A DNA stretch of 64,000 nucleotides from Bisgaardia hudsonensis. GTDB taxonomy: Bacteria > Pseudomonadota > Gammaproteobacteria > Enterobacterales > Pasteurellaceae. Positions 51,658-59,545 of the stretch are shown here, piece after piece; the stretch's first letter is position 1; each line of letters starts with the position of its first letter. The position numbers and the translations under genes are program-made. Location of the stretch: NCBI RefSeq assembly GCF_004345785.1, contig NZ_SLXI01000002.1, positions 260,778 to 324,777 of the forward strand, in the 5' to 3' direction. A model generated the notes under the pieces. The model saw nothing but the letters and a program-made list of their open reading frames with translations, did no database searches and had not been told where the DNA came from.

Positions 51658-52281
51658 ATGGAATTACTAATTAATTTTTTTACTAATTACGGTTATTTTG
51701 CTGTTTTTTTCGTGCTAATTATTTGTGGGTTTGGTGTGCCAATTCCTGAAGATATTACCCTTGTTTCTGGAGGCGTAATATCTGGATTATACCCAGAGAG
51801 TGTCAATTTATACATTATGTTAATTGTTAGCTTTGCTGGTGTTTTAATTGGTGATAGCACAATGTATTGGCTTGGTCGTATATATGGCGTTAAAATTCTT
51901 CGTTTCAAACCATTAAAAAGGATTATTACCTTTAAGCGATTGAAACTTGTAAAAGAAAAATTTGCAAAATATGGCAATTGGGTTTTATTTTTTGCTCGTT
52001 TTTTACCTGGTTTAAGAGCCCCTATTTATCTTATATCAGGTATTACAAGACGAGTTAGTTTTCTCCGTTTTATACTGTTAGATTTTTTTGCTGCCGCGAT
52101 ATCAATACCAATTTGGGTTTATTTGGGATATTTTGGTGCATCAAATTTAGATTGGTTACATCAACAAATTCAAAAAGGGCAAGCCATTGTTTATGTTATT
52201 GTTGCGGTGATCATTTTGGTCGTATTGTGGAAATGGCAACGTAGCAAAAAACGTAAAAAATTGAAGAAAATTAAAAAGTAA
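51658..52281 (+). CDS. dedA: DedA-family inner-membrane protein
   Basis: 207 aa with the SNARE-associated/VTT fold of the DedA family. The signature is seen as CGFGVPIPEDITLVSGG (about residues 23-39), FFARFLPGLRAPIYLISG (about 112-129) and a terminal helix followed by a very basic tail (KRKKLKKIKK). DedA proteins act in membrane homeostasis, and some flip undecaprenyl phosphate or phosphatidylethanolamine. The E. coli dedA lies between truA and accD; here the three genes are still neighbours but dedA is on the opposite strand. Confidence 0.85.
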   Translation: MELLINFFTNYGYFAVFFVLIICGFGVPIPEDITLVSGGVISGLYPESVNLYIMLIVSFAGVLIGDSTMYWLGRIYGVKILRFKPLKRIITFKRLKLVKEKFAKYGNWVLFFARFLPGLRAPIYLISGITRRVSFLRFILLDFFAAAISIPIWVYLGYFGASNLDWLHQQIQKGQAIVYVIVAVIILVVLWKWQRSKKRKKLKKIKK

Positions 52282-52947
52282 TTAAGTAAAAGCCAATTCA
52301 TTAATTTTATTTAAAACAATATCTTTTTTAAATAGGCTACCTGTATTTGGTAAACATTTAATACTAATCTCTTGATTATCATAAATAAATTGTAATTGGT
52401 AAGCGTGTAAATAAGTGCGGTCGGATTTTTCTACTTTTCCACCATATAATTCATCACCAATGATAGGGCTACCTAAACTTTTCATAACTACTCTTAACTG
52501 GTGAGTTTTTCCTGTTCGTGGTTTTAATATAAATAAACGTAAATTTGCTTCACAGCTCATAGAATAAAACTGTGTAATGGTTGGATTCTCTTTAGTTTTA
52601 CAAAGCTTCCAGGCTCCTCTTCTCGATTTTTTCATATCCCCAATAACCAATCCCTGCTTTTTCTTTGGTTTGTATACAGATAGCGCAAGATAAGTCTTAT
52701 TAATTAAATGTTGTGAAAAAAGTTGGGAAAGTTTACTAGCAGCTTGAGCATTAAGAGCGAGAATTAATAGTCCTGATGTCGTTTTATCTAGCCTATGGAC
52801 AAGCCAAACTTGTGCTAAGCCAAGTTGATTTGCAACGACTGTGGTTAATCCAATAGCTTGCTCATCTCGATGAACACTTAACCCATAGGGCTTATCAATA
52901 ACAATAAAATCTTGATGATGATATAGGATACTAATAGATTGGTTCAT
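52282..52947 (-). CDS. RluA-family pseudouridine synthase
   Basis: 221 aa, with the catalytic Asp in VHRLDKTTSGLL (about residues 50-61), IDKPYGLSVHR near the start and GKTHQLRVVMKSLGSPIIGDELYGG (about 145-169; first part GKTHQLRVVMKSLG). It is a short stand-alone catalytic domain without an S4 domain, like the small TIGR01621-type members. The RNA target is unknown. Its stop is directly adjacent to the dedA stop (convergent). Confidence 0.85.
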   Translation of the reverse strand: MNQSISILYHHQDFIVIDKPYGLSVHRDEQAIGLTTVVANQLGLAQVWLVHRLDKTTSGLLILALNAQAASKLSQLFSQHLINKTYLALSVYKPKKKQGLVIGDMKKSRRGAWKLCKTKENPTITQFYSMSCEANLRLFILKPRTGKTHQLRVVMKSLGSPIIGDELYGGKVEKSDRTYLHAYQLQFIYDNQEISIKCLPNTGSLFKKDIVLNKINELAFT

Positions 52948-53069
52948 ATTAACAAGTGCGGTATAAAATAAATAGATTTTTGTATTATTTTCATCATAAT
53001 ATATTCTTTTATTACTAGTAAAAATGAATGTATTTCTTGTTTATATTATTCAAGATACATCATTATTTA

Positions 53070-54422
53070 TTAGTAAGATAATGTTTCCAATAACGGACCT
53101 ACTGTATGAAATGAGCCAAATACTACAATAACATCATCTTTTGTTGCTGTTGCTAAAGCATTCTTAATTGTATCAACGATTAAATGACCACTTTCACCTT
53201 GTATTATTAGCTGTTGAGCTTTGGCTATTTGTTGTAGAGTTGTCAATAACTCATCTCCACTCTGCCCTCTAATTCCCTCTAATGTTACGCAATACCAATA
53301 ATCAATTACGGGGAGCAACGGTTCGAAAACACCTTGTGAATCCTTATCTTTTAAAATTCCGCATACGGCAATAATTTTTCCCTTTAGTTTATTCGCTTTC
53401 AGTGCGGTCAATTTTTCTGATAAATAACGAGCAGCATGAGGATTATGTCCTACATCCACAATCACTTGAGCAAGTTGTTCAACGGGTTTTGAGACTATTT
53501 CTGCTAGCTTTACTCGTTTTTCTTGTTTTAAATATTGAAAACGTCCAAGTAATTCTACTTCTTGTAAGGATTGTTGAATTACATTTTCTGAAATAGTAAA
53601 AGGTAAATAATCAAGTGTTGCTAATACCGTTGCGGCATTTGCCAAAGGAATTTGTGGAATAGGTAAGTCTGTTAATAATTTATTTGCATTTTTCCATGAC
53701 CAACTATTTTCTTGACGCTGAAAAGACCAATCTTTATCTCGACAAGCAAGTTTAGAATGTAGTTTATTCGCTTGTTCTAGCATTGTTTTAGGAATATTAG
53801 GTTCACCAATTATTGCAGGATTATTTCTTCTAAAAATCCCCGCTTTTTCGAAAGCAATCGCTTCTCTAGTCGATCCAAGAAAATCCGTATGATCGATATC
53901 TATGCTTGTAATAATAGCAATATTGTTATCAATGATATTTGTCGCATCTAAACGTCCACCCAGACCTACCTCTAAAATGACGACATCTAATTGTGCTTGC
54001 TTAAATAGATATAAAGCCGATAACGTGCTAAATTCAAAATAAGTCAGTGATTCTTTCTTATTTTTTTGAATAAATGCAAAAGACTCAGTATGCATAGCAT
54101 CAGCAAGCTCTTTATTTTGAATACGAACTCGCTCATTATAACGGATTAAATGTGGAGATGAATAAACACCAACTTTTAAACCAATGTTCAATAAAATAGT
54201 TTCTAATAACCGACAAGTTGTCCCTTTACCATTAGTTCCTGCCACAGTAATGACAAAAGGTGCTGGATTTAATAAATCTAAATCTTTTGCTACTCGGTGG
54301 ATACGATCTAACCCTAAATCAATAGATTTAAAATGACTATTTTCTAAATAAGAAAGCCAAGTATTTAACGGTGTATTTGCTTGTAATAGAGATATATCTT
54401 GTAGATTATTTATTTCACTCAT
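53070..54422 (-). CDS. folC: Dihydrofolate synthase / folylpolyglutamate synthase
   Basis: Adds glutamate to dihydropteroate and extends folate polyglutamates; Mur-ligase family, 450 aa (E. coli 422). P-loop [16 protein letters not shown] (about residues 59-74), [14 protein letters not shown] (about 151) and [10 protein letters not shown] (about 318). Its start overlaps the accD stop by 4 bp (ATGA), so the two are translationally coupled, as in E. coli where folC follows accD. Confidence 0.96.
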   Translation of the reverse strand: MSEINNLQDISLLQANTPLNTWLSYLENSHFKSIDLGLDRIHRVAKDLDLLNPAPFVITVAGTNGKGTTCRLLETILLNIGLKVGVYSSPHLIRYNERVRIQNKELADAMHTESFAFIQKNKKESLTYFEFSTLSALYLFKQAQLDVVILEVGLGGRLDATNIIDNNIAIITSIDIDHTDFLGSTREAIAFEKAGIFRRNNPAIIGEPNIPKTMLEQANKLHSKLACRDKDWSFQRQENSWSWKNANKLLTDLPIPQIPLANAATVLATLDYLPFTISENVIQQSLQEVELLGRFQYLKQEKRVKLAEIVSKPVEQLAQVIVDVGHNPHAARYLSEKLTALKANKLKGKIIAVCGILKDKDSQGVFEPLLPVIDYWYCVTLEGIRGQSGDELLTTLQQIAKAQQLIIQGESGHLIVDTIKNALATATKDDVIVVFGSFHTVGPLLETLSY

Positions 54423-55315
54423 TTTATTTCTTCATCAACAATTAATTCTGGCTTCGTAAAAGGAGAAGGTTTATTAGAAAGTTTACTTAATAAGTTAGCT
54501 AGGGTTTCTCGCATTTCAGAACGTTTGACAATCATATCGATCGCACCTTTTTCTAATAAAAACTCACTGCGTTGAAATCCTTCAGGTAAAGTTTCTCGAA
54601 CGGTTTGTTCAATTACTCGAGGTCCAGCAAAACCAATTAATGCTTTAGGTTCAGCAATATTAATATCACCTAACATAGCAAAACTAGCAGAAACGCCCCC
54701 CAATGTAGGATCTGTTAATACAGAGATAAAGGGAACACCTTTTTCTTTCATTTTTGCTAATACCGCACTTGTTTTTGCCATTTGCATTAATGAAATTAAA
54801 GCTTCTTGCATTCTTGCCCCACCACTTGCAGAAAAACAAACAAAAGGGCAATTTAATTCTATTGCCTTTTCTGCTGCTTGAACAAACTTTGCTCCTACGA
54901 CCGCCCCCATAGAACCGCCCATAAAACTAAAATTTGAGGCGGCGGCTACAATAGGCATACCATAAAGTTCACCATAAAAAGCGACTAATGCATCGTTTTC
55001 CCCAGTTTCTTTTTGAGCCGATGAAAGTCGATCTTTATATTTCTTTAAATCTTTAAATTTTAGTACATCTTTAGGCTCTAAATCTTTCGCTATTTCTTGT
55101 AAACTATCTTTATCTAACAACGCTGTAATACGAGCTCTTGCATCAATACGCATATGATGGTCACATCGTGGGCAAACTTCTAAATTTCTCGTCAATTCAT
55201 CACGATATAAAACTTGTTCGCAAGATGAACATTTTGTCCAAATTCCCTCTGGAACATTTGACTTACGAGAACTACTGGTTGTTGTTTTACTAAAAATTTT
55301 ATCAATCCAACTCAT
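54419..55315 (-). CDS. accD: Acetyl-CoA carboxylase carboxyltransferase subunit beta
   Basis: Beta subunit of the carboxyltransferase that makes malonyl-CoA for fatty acid synthesis; 298 aa (E. coli 304). An N-terminal four-Cys zinc ribbon (CSSC at about 29 and CPRC at about 51) and the carboxyltransferase motifs [18 protein letters not shown] (about 159) and [11 protein letters not shown]. It is coupled to folC; usg lies 96 bp upstream. Confidence 0.97.
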   Translation of the reverse strand: MSWIDKIFSKTTTSSSRKSNVPEGIWTKCSSCEQVLYRDELTRNLEVCPRCDHHMRIDARARITALLDKDSLQEIAKDLEPKDVLKFKDLKKYKDRLSSAQKETGENDALVAFYGELYGMPIVAAASNFSFMGGSMGAVVGAKFVQAAEKAIELNCPFVCFSASGGARMQEALISLMQMAKTSAVLAKMKEKGVPFISVLTDPTLGGVSASFAMLGDINIAEPKALIGFAGPRVIEQTVRETLPEGFQRSEFLLEKGAIDMIVKRSEMRETLANLLSKLSNKPSPFTKPELIVDEEIK

Positions 55316-55411
55316 TTTAAACCTTTTTTATTTATAAAATAAATTATTCTCATTAAATCATAAATTATGTCAGGATACCACAAATAAAGGTCTGACAAGA
55401 TATGATTCTAA

Positions 55412-56359
55412 TTAAATTAATTCGGCTAATTTTACAGCCATAAATGCTAAATTAAATCGTTGCTCATCTGCTACTGTCCAAAATTGAATACCATTTTCTA
55501 TTGAATTAATATTACTAATATGCAATTTAGGGATAGCCTCCGAGTTTTCAACTTCACTATTAGTAACTGGTGTTATTACTTTTTCATCATGATAGCTGAT
55601 ATATTCATTATCTTTCCAATCAGCAATAACGATGTCTGGATCGATTAAATAATCTGATTTTAATGTTATTAATTGCCCTATCCCATAAAAAACGGGTACT
55701 TGAATTTGATGAAAGACAATATTATCTAGTTCTGAAAAGATTTTCTTTAATTGCATATTTAAATTTATAGATTGTTTAGGAAAAACATCAAATGCCAAGC
55801 GTTGTTCATTATCATCTAAAGTAATCCCATTTAATAATCGGGCTGTTTGTCCTGCTAATTTTGTTACCGACTCCTCATTCTCATAAGATGCCGGTAATAA
55901 TGATGTGATTGTTAATTGATGGATTGATAAATTCTTAATTATATTAGCAATAGATAATGCACATTGCGTAACTTGTGGATTTGGTAAAGCAACAATATTT
56001 CGTTGACGTAATTCAATTAATTGATTGTTGTTCATATTCGGAATAATCACAGGAACATCAGCAATATCAGCACAAAGCCCAAGAATATCAATGACAATAC
56101 ACCCAGACTCAGCGGCTTTAGCTAAATAAGTTGCTTTTGAAATATCGCCAGCAAAGAAAACGTAGGTGAATGCAGACCAATCTACTTTTTCAACCTCGAT
56201 TTGTGTAACTGATTTATTCTTAAAACGCAATCCTTGTTCTTCACTAAATGGATAAATTTCAACTGCTGTAATTTTCTCGATCTCTAGTGAACTTAATTCT
56301 AAATTTTCTATTAATTTTTCAGCTAAAGAAAACTCCGCACTAATTGCAATATTTAACAT
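55412..56359 (-). CDS. usg: USG-1, aspartate-semialdehyde-dehydrogenase-like protein
   Basis: 315 aa, homologous to ASADH but catalytically doubtful. It begins LNIAISAEFSLAEKLIENLE instead of the usual NAD(P) GATG motif. The active-site GNC of true ASADH is replaced by NPQVTQC (about residue 147), with a Cys only four residues later. In enterobacteria usg sits next to truA-dedA-accD-folC, and here it precedes accD-folC on the same strand. Its role is unknown. The start shares a palindromic divergent promoter region with ybaK. Confidence 0.8.
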   Translation of the reverse strand: MLNIAISAEFSLAEKLIENLELSSLEIEKITAVEIYPFSEEQGLRFKNKSVTQIEVEKVDWSAFTYVFFAGDISKATYLAKAAESGCIVIDILGLCADIADVPVIIPNMNNNQLIELRQRNIVALPNPQVTQCALSIANIIKNLSIHQLTITSLLPASYENEESVTKLAGQTARLLNGITLDDNEQRLAFDVFPKQSINLNMQLKKIFSELDNIVFHQIQVPVFYGIGQLITLKSDYLIDPDIVIADWKDNEYISYHDEKVITPVTNSEVENSEAIPKLHISNINSIENGIQFWTVADEQRFNLAFMAVKLAELI

Positions 56360-56426
56360 TTTTCTCTCTTTATAATATTCTGTAAAATAACTGAACTATT
56401 TTACAGAATAATAGAGAGAAAAGAAA
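56360..56426. promoter_or_regulatory. Palindromic divergent promoter region usg/ybaK
   Basis: TATTCTGTAAAATA (56376-56389) and TATTTTACAGAATA (56397-56410) form a perfect 14-bp inverted repeat with a 7-base spacer, filling the 67-bp gap between two divergent genes. TATAAT (56371-56376) reads toward ybaK and TATTAT on the other strand toward usg. Both genes have AGAGAGAAAA as ribosome binding site, almost mirror images. Confidence 0.65.
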
Positions 56427-56903
56427 ATGACACCAGCTATTGATTTATTAAAAAAGCAGAAAATTGAGTTTATTTTACATCATTATGAGCATGATCCAGA
56501 AAATCTCCATTTTGGCAATGAGGCTGCTGAAAAATTAGGAATATCACCTTTTGTTTCATTTAAGACATTACTTGTTGCTGAAAATGGTGATCATAAGAAA
56601 TTATCCTGTTTTGTTTTACCTACTGCAAATATGTTGAATCTAAAAAAAGCAGCAAAAGCAATTGGAGTTAAAAAAGTAGATATGGTAGAAAAAGATATTG
56701 CTCAAAAAAGTACAGGTTATCTAGTCGGTGGAATTAGTCCTTTAGGACAAAAAAAGCGAGTAAAAACAATTATTGATAAATCAGCATTAAACTTTGAAAA
56801 GATTTATATTTCTGGTGGGAAAAGAGGATTAAGTGTGGAATTAAAGCCACAAGATCTTGCAAAATTACTTAATGCGACTTTTATTGATATTATTGATGTA
56901 TAA
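56427..56903 (+). CDS. ybaK: Cys-tRNA(Pro)/Cys-tRNA(Cys) deacylase
   Basis: Trans-editing enzyme that hydrolyses Cys-tRNA(Pro) made by mistake by ProRS; 158 aa (E. coli YbaK 159). Family features are [19 protein letters not shown] (about residues 22-40), the substrate-site Lys in FKTLLV (about 49) and [10 protein letters not shown] (about 100-109). A single gene, divergent from usg, with an uptake signal at 56919-56927 just behind it. Confidence 0.92.
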   Translation: MTPAIDLLKKQKIEFILHHYEHDPENLHFGNEAAEKLGISPFVSFKTLLVAENGDHKKLSCFVLPTANMLNLKKAAKAIGVKKVDMVEKDIAQKSTGYLVGGISPLGQKKRVKTIIDKSALNFEKIYISGGKRGLSVELKPQDLAKLLNATFIDIIDV

Positions 56904-57022
56904 TATCTAAAGTTTTTTACCGCACTTTTATTGCGATATAATATATATTCACCGTTACATTTATCTAAAAATAAGTAGAATAGTAACATTATCTTAAATC
57001 ATCTTGATTACTAGGACTCTAA

Positions 57023-57886
57023 ATGAAAAAATTTATTATTTTTTCTTTAATAACAATATCATCATTAACAGTATTTGCCGAAAATGATCCATTAGATATA
57101 TCAAGGGTTTTTCCTTACAAAAGCAAAACTGAAGCACTTTTGATTAATCGTAATGATAGTTTTATTGGTATAATGGCATACGATCAAAACTATTTAATGG
57201 AAACTTTTTCAAATAAAAATTTTGCTTATGATAGAAGTAAAATGAATCACGATGAGCTAAAATTTCAAATTAGCTTAGCTTTACCTATTTGGAAAAATAT
57301 ATTTGGTAAAAATTCTGTCTTAGCGGGTACTTATACTCAACGTTCTTGGTTTCAATTAACTAATAAAATGCAATCCTCTCCTTTTCGAGAAAGTAATTAT
57401 GAGCCACAGATTTTCTTAGCTTGGGTGACAAAACATCAATTACCTTTCGGTTGGACAATGAATGATTTTGAAACTGGATTTAATCATGAATCTAATGGAC
57501 GAGGAATTGATGAGTTAAAATCTCGTAGTTGGAATCGTTTATATGTAAGAGCTTCAGCAAGTAAAGGGAATTGGATTCTTGAGTTAAAACCTTGGTGGCG
57601 TATTCCAGAAAAATCAAAAGACGATGATAATCCTGATATAACAAAATATAAAGGTTATTTTGATTTAACTATTGGTTATCGTTATAACAAACATCAATTC
57701 AAAATTAAAGGGCACTTTAATCCCCGTAGTCAAAAAGGTGGTATTGAAGCAACTTATACTTACCCATTAACAAAATACATTAGATTATATACACAATATT
57801 ATGGTGGGTATGGTGAATCATTAATTGATTATCAAAAAAATATTCAAAGAATTGGTATTGGTATATCACTTAATAATGTTTTTTAA
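57023..57886 (+). CDS. pldA: Outer-membrane phospholipase A1
   Basis: Calcium-dependent outer-membrane phospholipase A (OmpLA) that removes phospholipids misplaced in the outer leaflet; 287 aa (E. coli 289). Signal peptide of about 19 residues ending VFA, the catalytic His-Ser in FNHESNGR (about residues 153-160), a 12-strand barrel and terminal Phe (NNVF). A good hairpin terminator follows. Confidence 0.94.
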   Translation: MKKFIIFSLITISSLTVFAENDPLDISRVFPYKSKTEALLINRNDSFIGIMAYDQNYLMETFSNKNFAYDRSKMNHDELKFQISLALPIWKNIFGKNSVLAGTYTQRSWFQLTNKMQSSPFRESNYEPQIFLAWVTKHQLPFGWTMNDFETGFNHESNGRGIDELKSRSWNRLYVRASASKGNWILELKPWWRIPEKSKDDDNPDITKYKGYFDLTIGYRYNKHQFKIKGHFNPRSQKGGIEATYTYPLTKYIRLYTQYYGGYGESLIDYQKNIQRIGIGISLNNVF

Positions 57887-57917
57887 TAAAAATATTATTT
57901 ATCAAATAAATAACAAT

Positions 57918-57941
57918 CCGCACGTAAAACGTGCGGTTTTT
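57918..57941 (+). terminator. Terminator after pldA
   Basis: CCGCACGT and ACGTGCGG form an 8-bp stem around AAA, followed by TTTTT, about 30 bp after the pldA stop. Confidence 0.88.
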
Positions 57942-57966
57942 CAGCTACCCTATAAGGGCTTAGTAC

Positions 57967-57994
57967 TTCACATGCCCCTCAAGGGGCATGTGAA
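57967..57994. repeat. IS200 right-end hairpin
   Basis: A perfect 13-bp stem with a 2-base loop, the most stable hairpin in the window, about 30 bp past the tnpA stop. In this family such single-stranded hairpins are recognised by TnpA. Confidence 0.75.
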
Positions 57995-58023
57995 AACTGA
58001 CAACCGTACTATAACTCTATGGC

Positions 58024-58488
58024 TCACCCCTTAAAGGGGTCTATATATTCCTTCTTCGATAAATTATCCTGAAGCATGTCTTCCTTTTCTTGGTTCCTTA
58101 TATATTCTTCTACTACCTTAGTATTTAAACCTACTGTACTTACGTAATAACCTTTAGACCAAAAATTCCTATTCCCATACTTATATTTTAAGTTCGCATG
58201 CCTTTCAAAAATCATTAACGAAGATTTCCCTTTTAAATATCCCATAAAACTTGAGATGGCTATCTTAGGCGGAATTTTTAATAACATATGAATATGATCT
58301 TTCATTGCATGTGCTTCGATTATTTCTACATTTTTGTACTTACATAACTGCATTAATATACTCCCTATATCCATACGCAATTTTCCATAAATTGCCTTTC
58401 GTCTGAATTTCGGAATAAAGACTATATGATACTTACAGTTCCATCTTGTGTATGATAGACTTGAATCGTCATTGGATTTATTTGCCAT
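58024..58488 (-). CDS. tnpA: IS200/IS605-family transposase TnpA
   Basis: Y1 HUH single-strand transposase, 154 aa (Salmonella IS200 TnpA 152). HUH motif in HIHMLLKIP (about residues 66-74) and catalytic Tyr in VVEEYIRNQE (about 134). The ATG at 58488 lies 6 bp after GGAGGAT; an in-frame GTG two codons earlier is too close to that site. The site can pair with ATCCTCC 40 bases upstream in the mRNA. The frame is intact, so the element may be active. Confidence 0.93.
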   Translation of the reverse strand: MANKSNDDSSLSYTRWNCKYHIVFIPKFRRKAIYGKLRMDIGSILMQLCKYKNVEIIEAHAMKDHIHMLLKIPPKIAISSFMGYLKGKSSLMIFERHANLKYKYGNRNFWSKGYYVSTVGLNTKVVEEYIRNQEKEDMLQDNLSKKEYIDPFKG

Positions 58489-58494
58489 TGGCAC

Positions 58495-58547
58495 ATCCTC
58501 CTATATTTTGAATTTGGTTGTCAGCCTTCTTCATTATATCGGAGGAT
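58495..58547 (-). promoter_or_regulatory. tnpA leader that can mask its ribosome binding site
   Basis: In the minus-strand RNA ATCCTCC (58547-58541) is complementary to the Shine-Dalgarno GGAGGAT (58501-58495), with further A/T pairing beside it. Sequestration of the site by a leader hairpin is known for Salmonella IS200. Confidence 0.65.
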
Positions 58548-58597
58548 TTTTTCATCGCTAAAGCTCTTTTATACCATACGCATAGCGTATGGTTTTT

Positions 58598-58620
58598 ATA
58601 GATAGACACCGTCTATCTAT
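58598..58620. repeat. 10-bp hairpin beside the IS200 left end
   Basis: ATAGATAGAC and GTCTATCTAT pair around ACC, lying between the IS200 left-end hairpin and the nlpC terminator. It may be part of the original terminator region of nlpC or the insertion site. Confidence 0.6.
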
Positions 58621-58623
58621 AAT

Positions 58624-58654
58624 AAAAATAGTTGCAATATAAGCAACTATTTTT
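58624..58654 (-). terminator. Terminator after nlpC
   Basis: AAAAATAGTTGC (58624-58635) and GCAACTATTTTT (58643-58654) form a 12-bp stem with a 7-base loop, 7 bp past the nlpC stop, ending in T residues on the minus strand. Confidence 0.85.
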
Positions 58655-58660
58655 ATCCGA

Positions 58661-59155
58661 TTAAATACGTCTAGCTTGCCAGTAAGTTTTTTTCCAGTAA
58701 GGACTATTTAGGGAAGAATAGATTACACCACCTTTAGTAGAAGCATGAAGAAATTTATCTTCTTTGACATAAACACCAACGTGATAGCCATATGGACCTC
58801 GTCCAGTTTTAAAAAAAACTAAATCACCTGTTTGGATTTCATTTCGATTAATTTTATAGCCCATTTTAGCTTGCTCTTTTGTTGTTCTTGGTAAATTTAT
58901 ACCAAAACGATCAAAAAATGTAGTTTGAACAAAGCCAGAACAATCTATTCCTTGACGAGTACGACCACCTAACCGATAAGGTGTTCCTGCCCATTCCCGT
59001 TGTTGTTCTGTCAATAAGGTTATAGCCATTATAGGATCATTAAATGTACCTTTATAGTCAATAGAATGAGTTATTACTCTTTTATTGGTTGTTGTACTAC
59101 AAGCAGCCAGTAATCCAAATGTAACAATAATAAAAAAACATTTGCAGAATTTCAT
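58661..59155 (-). CDS. nlpC: NlpC/P60-family lipoprotein, peptidoglycan endopeptidase
   Basis: 164 aa. Lipoprotein signal with lipobox LAAC (Cys about residue 19), then an NlpC/P60 Cys-His-His domain: catalytic Cys in IDCSGFVQ (about 70), His in GYHVGVY (about 123) and His in FLHAST (about 135). It cleaves peptide cross-links or stems in the periplasm, probably at the outer membrane. Length fits NlpC (154) and Spr/MepS (188); position behind ihfA favours NlpC. About 90 bp after ihfA, with a terminator between. Confidence 0.88.
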   Translation of the reverse strand: MKFCKCFFIIVTFGLLAACSTTTNKRVITHSIDYKGTFNDPIMAITLLTEQQREWAGTPYRLGGRTRQGIDCSGFVQTTFFDRFGINLPRTTKEQAKMGYKINRNEIQTGDLVFFKTGRGPYGYHVGVYVKEDKFLHASTKGGVIYSSLNSPYWKKTYWQARRI

Positions 59156-59199
59156 GTTAACCTATGTATATGAAAAGAATTTTTTATTTTCTAATAAAA

Positions 59200-59231
59200 A
59201 TAGAAGGCTCAAAGTATTTTGAGCCTTCTAT
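59200..59231 (-). terminator. Terminator after ihfA
   Basis: ATAGAAGGCTCAAA and TTTGAGCCTTCTAT form a 14-bp stem around GTAT; a T-rich run follows on the minus strand. It ends the pheS-pheT-ihfA transcript. Confidence 0.88.
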
Positions 59232-59243
59232 CATTATAATAAA

Positions 59244-59540
59244 CTAATTTTGAGGTTTTGTTTTAACTACCCTAGAACGCAATTTTTGACCTGGTCTAAA
59301 AACCACAACTCGACGAGCTGAAACAGGTACGCTCTCCCCTGTTTTTGGGTTGCGTCCAGGTCTTGAAGATTTATCTCTGAGTTCAAAATTACCAAATCCA
59401 GATAATTTTACATCTTCTCCATTTTCTAATGATAAGCGAATTTCTTCAAAAAAATTCTCCACAAAAACTTTAGCATCGTTTTTGTTTAAATTGTATTTTT
59501 CAATCAAGTTATTCGCAATTTGCATTTTAGTTAAAGTCAT
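59244..59540 (-). CDS. ihfA: Integration host factor subunit alpha
   Basis: DNA-bending protein, 98 aa (E. coli 99). HU-family fold with [20 protein letters not shown] (about residues 48-67) containing the intercalating Pro of the beta arm and the SGFGNF signature. It starts 5 bp after pheT, the classic pheST-ihfA arrangement. Confidence 0.97.
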   Translation of the reverse strand: MTLTKMQIANNLIEKYNLNKNDAKVFVENFFEEIRLSLENGEDVKLSGFGNFELRDKSSRPGRNPKTGESVPVSARRVVVFRPGQKLRSRVVKTKPQN

Positions 59541-59545
59541 AAATT

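Larger units (their letters stand above)
57945..58600 (-). mobile_element. IS200/IS605-family insertion sequence (approximate ends)
   Basis: A single tnpA (58024-58488) is flanked by the strong subterminal hairpins typical of IS200: TTCACATGCCCCT/AGGGGCATGTGAA (57967-57979 with 57982-57994, 2-base loop) beyond its 3' end, and ACCATACGC/GCGTATGGT (58573-58581 with 58585-58593) before its 5' end. No terminal inverted repeat or target duplication is expected in this family, so exact ends cannot be fixed by eye. It sits between the terminators of pldA and nlpC. No TnpB/IscB gene accompanies it. Confidence 0.85.

Noticed and set aside
57825-58034. 69-codon plus-strand ORF after pldA
   Set aside because: Starts inside pldA in another frame, runs through the terminator hairpin and into the IS200 end.
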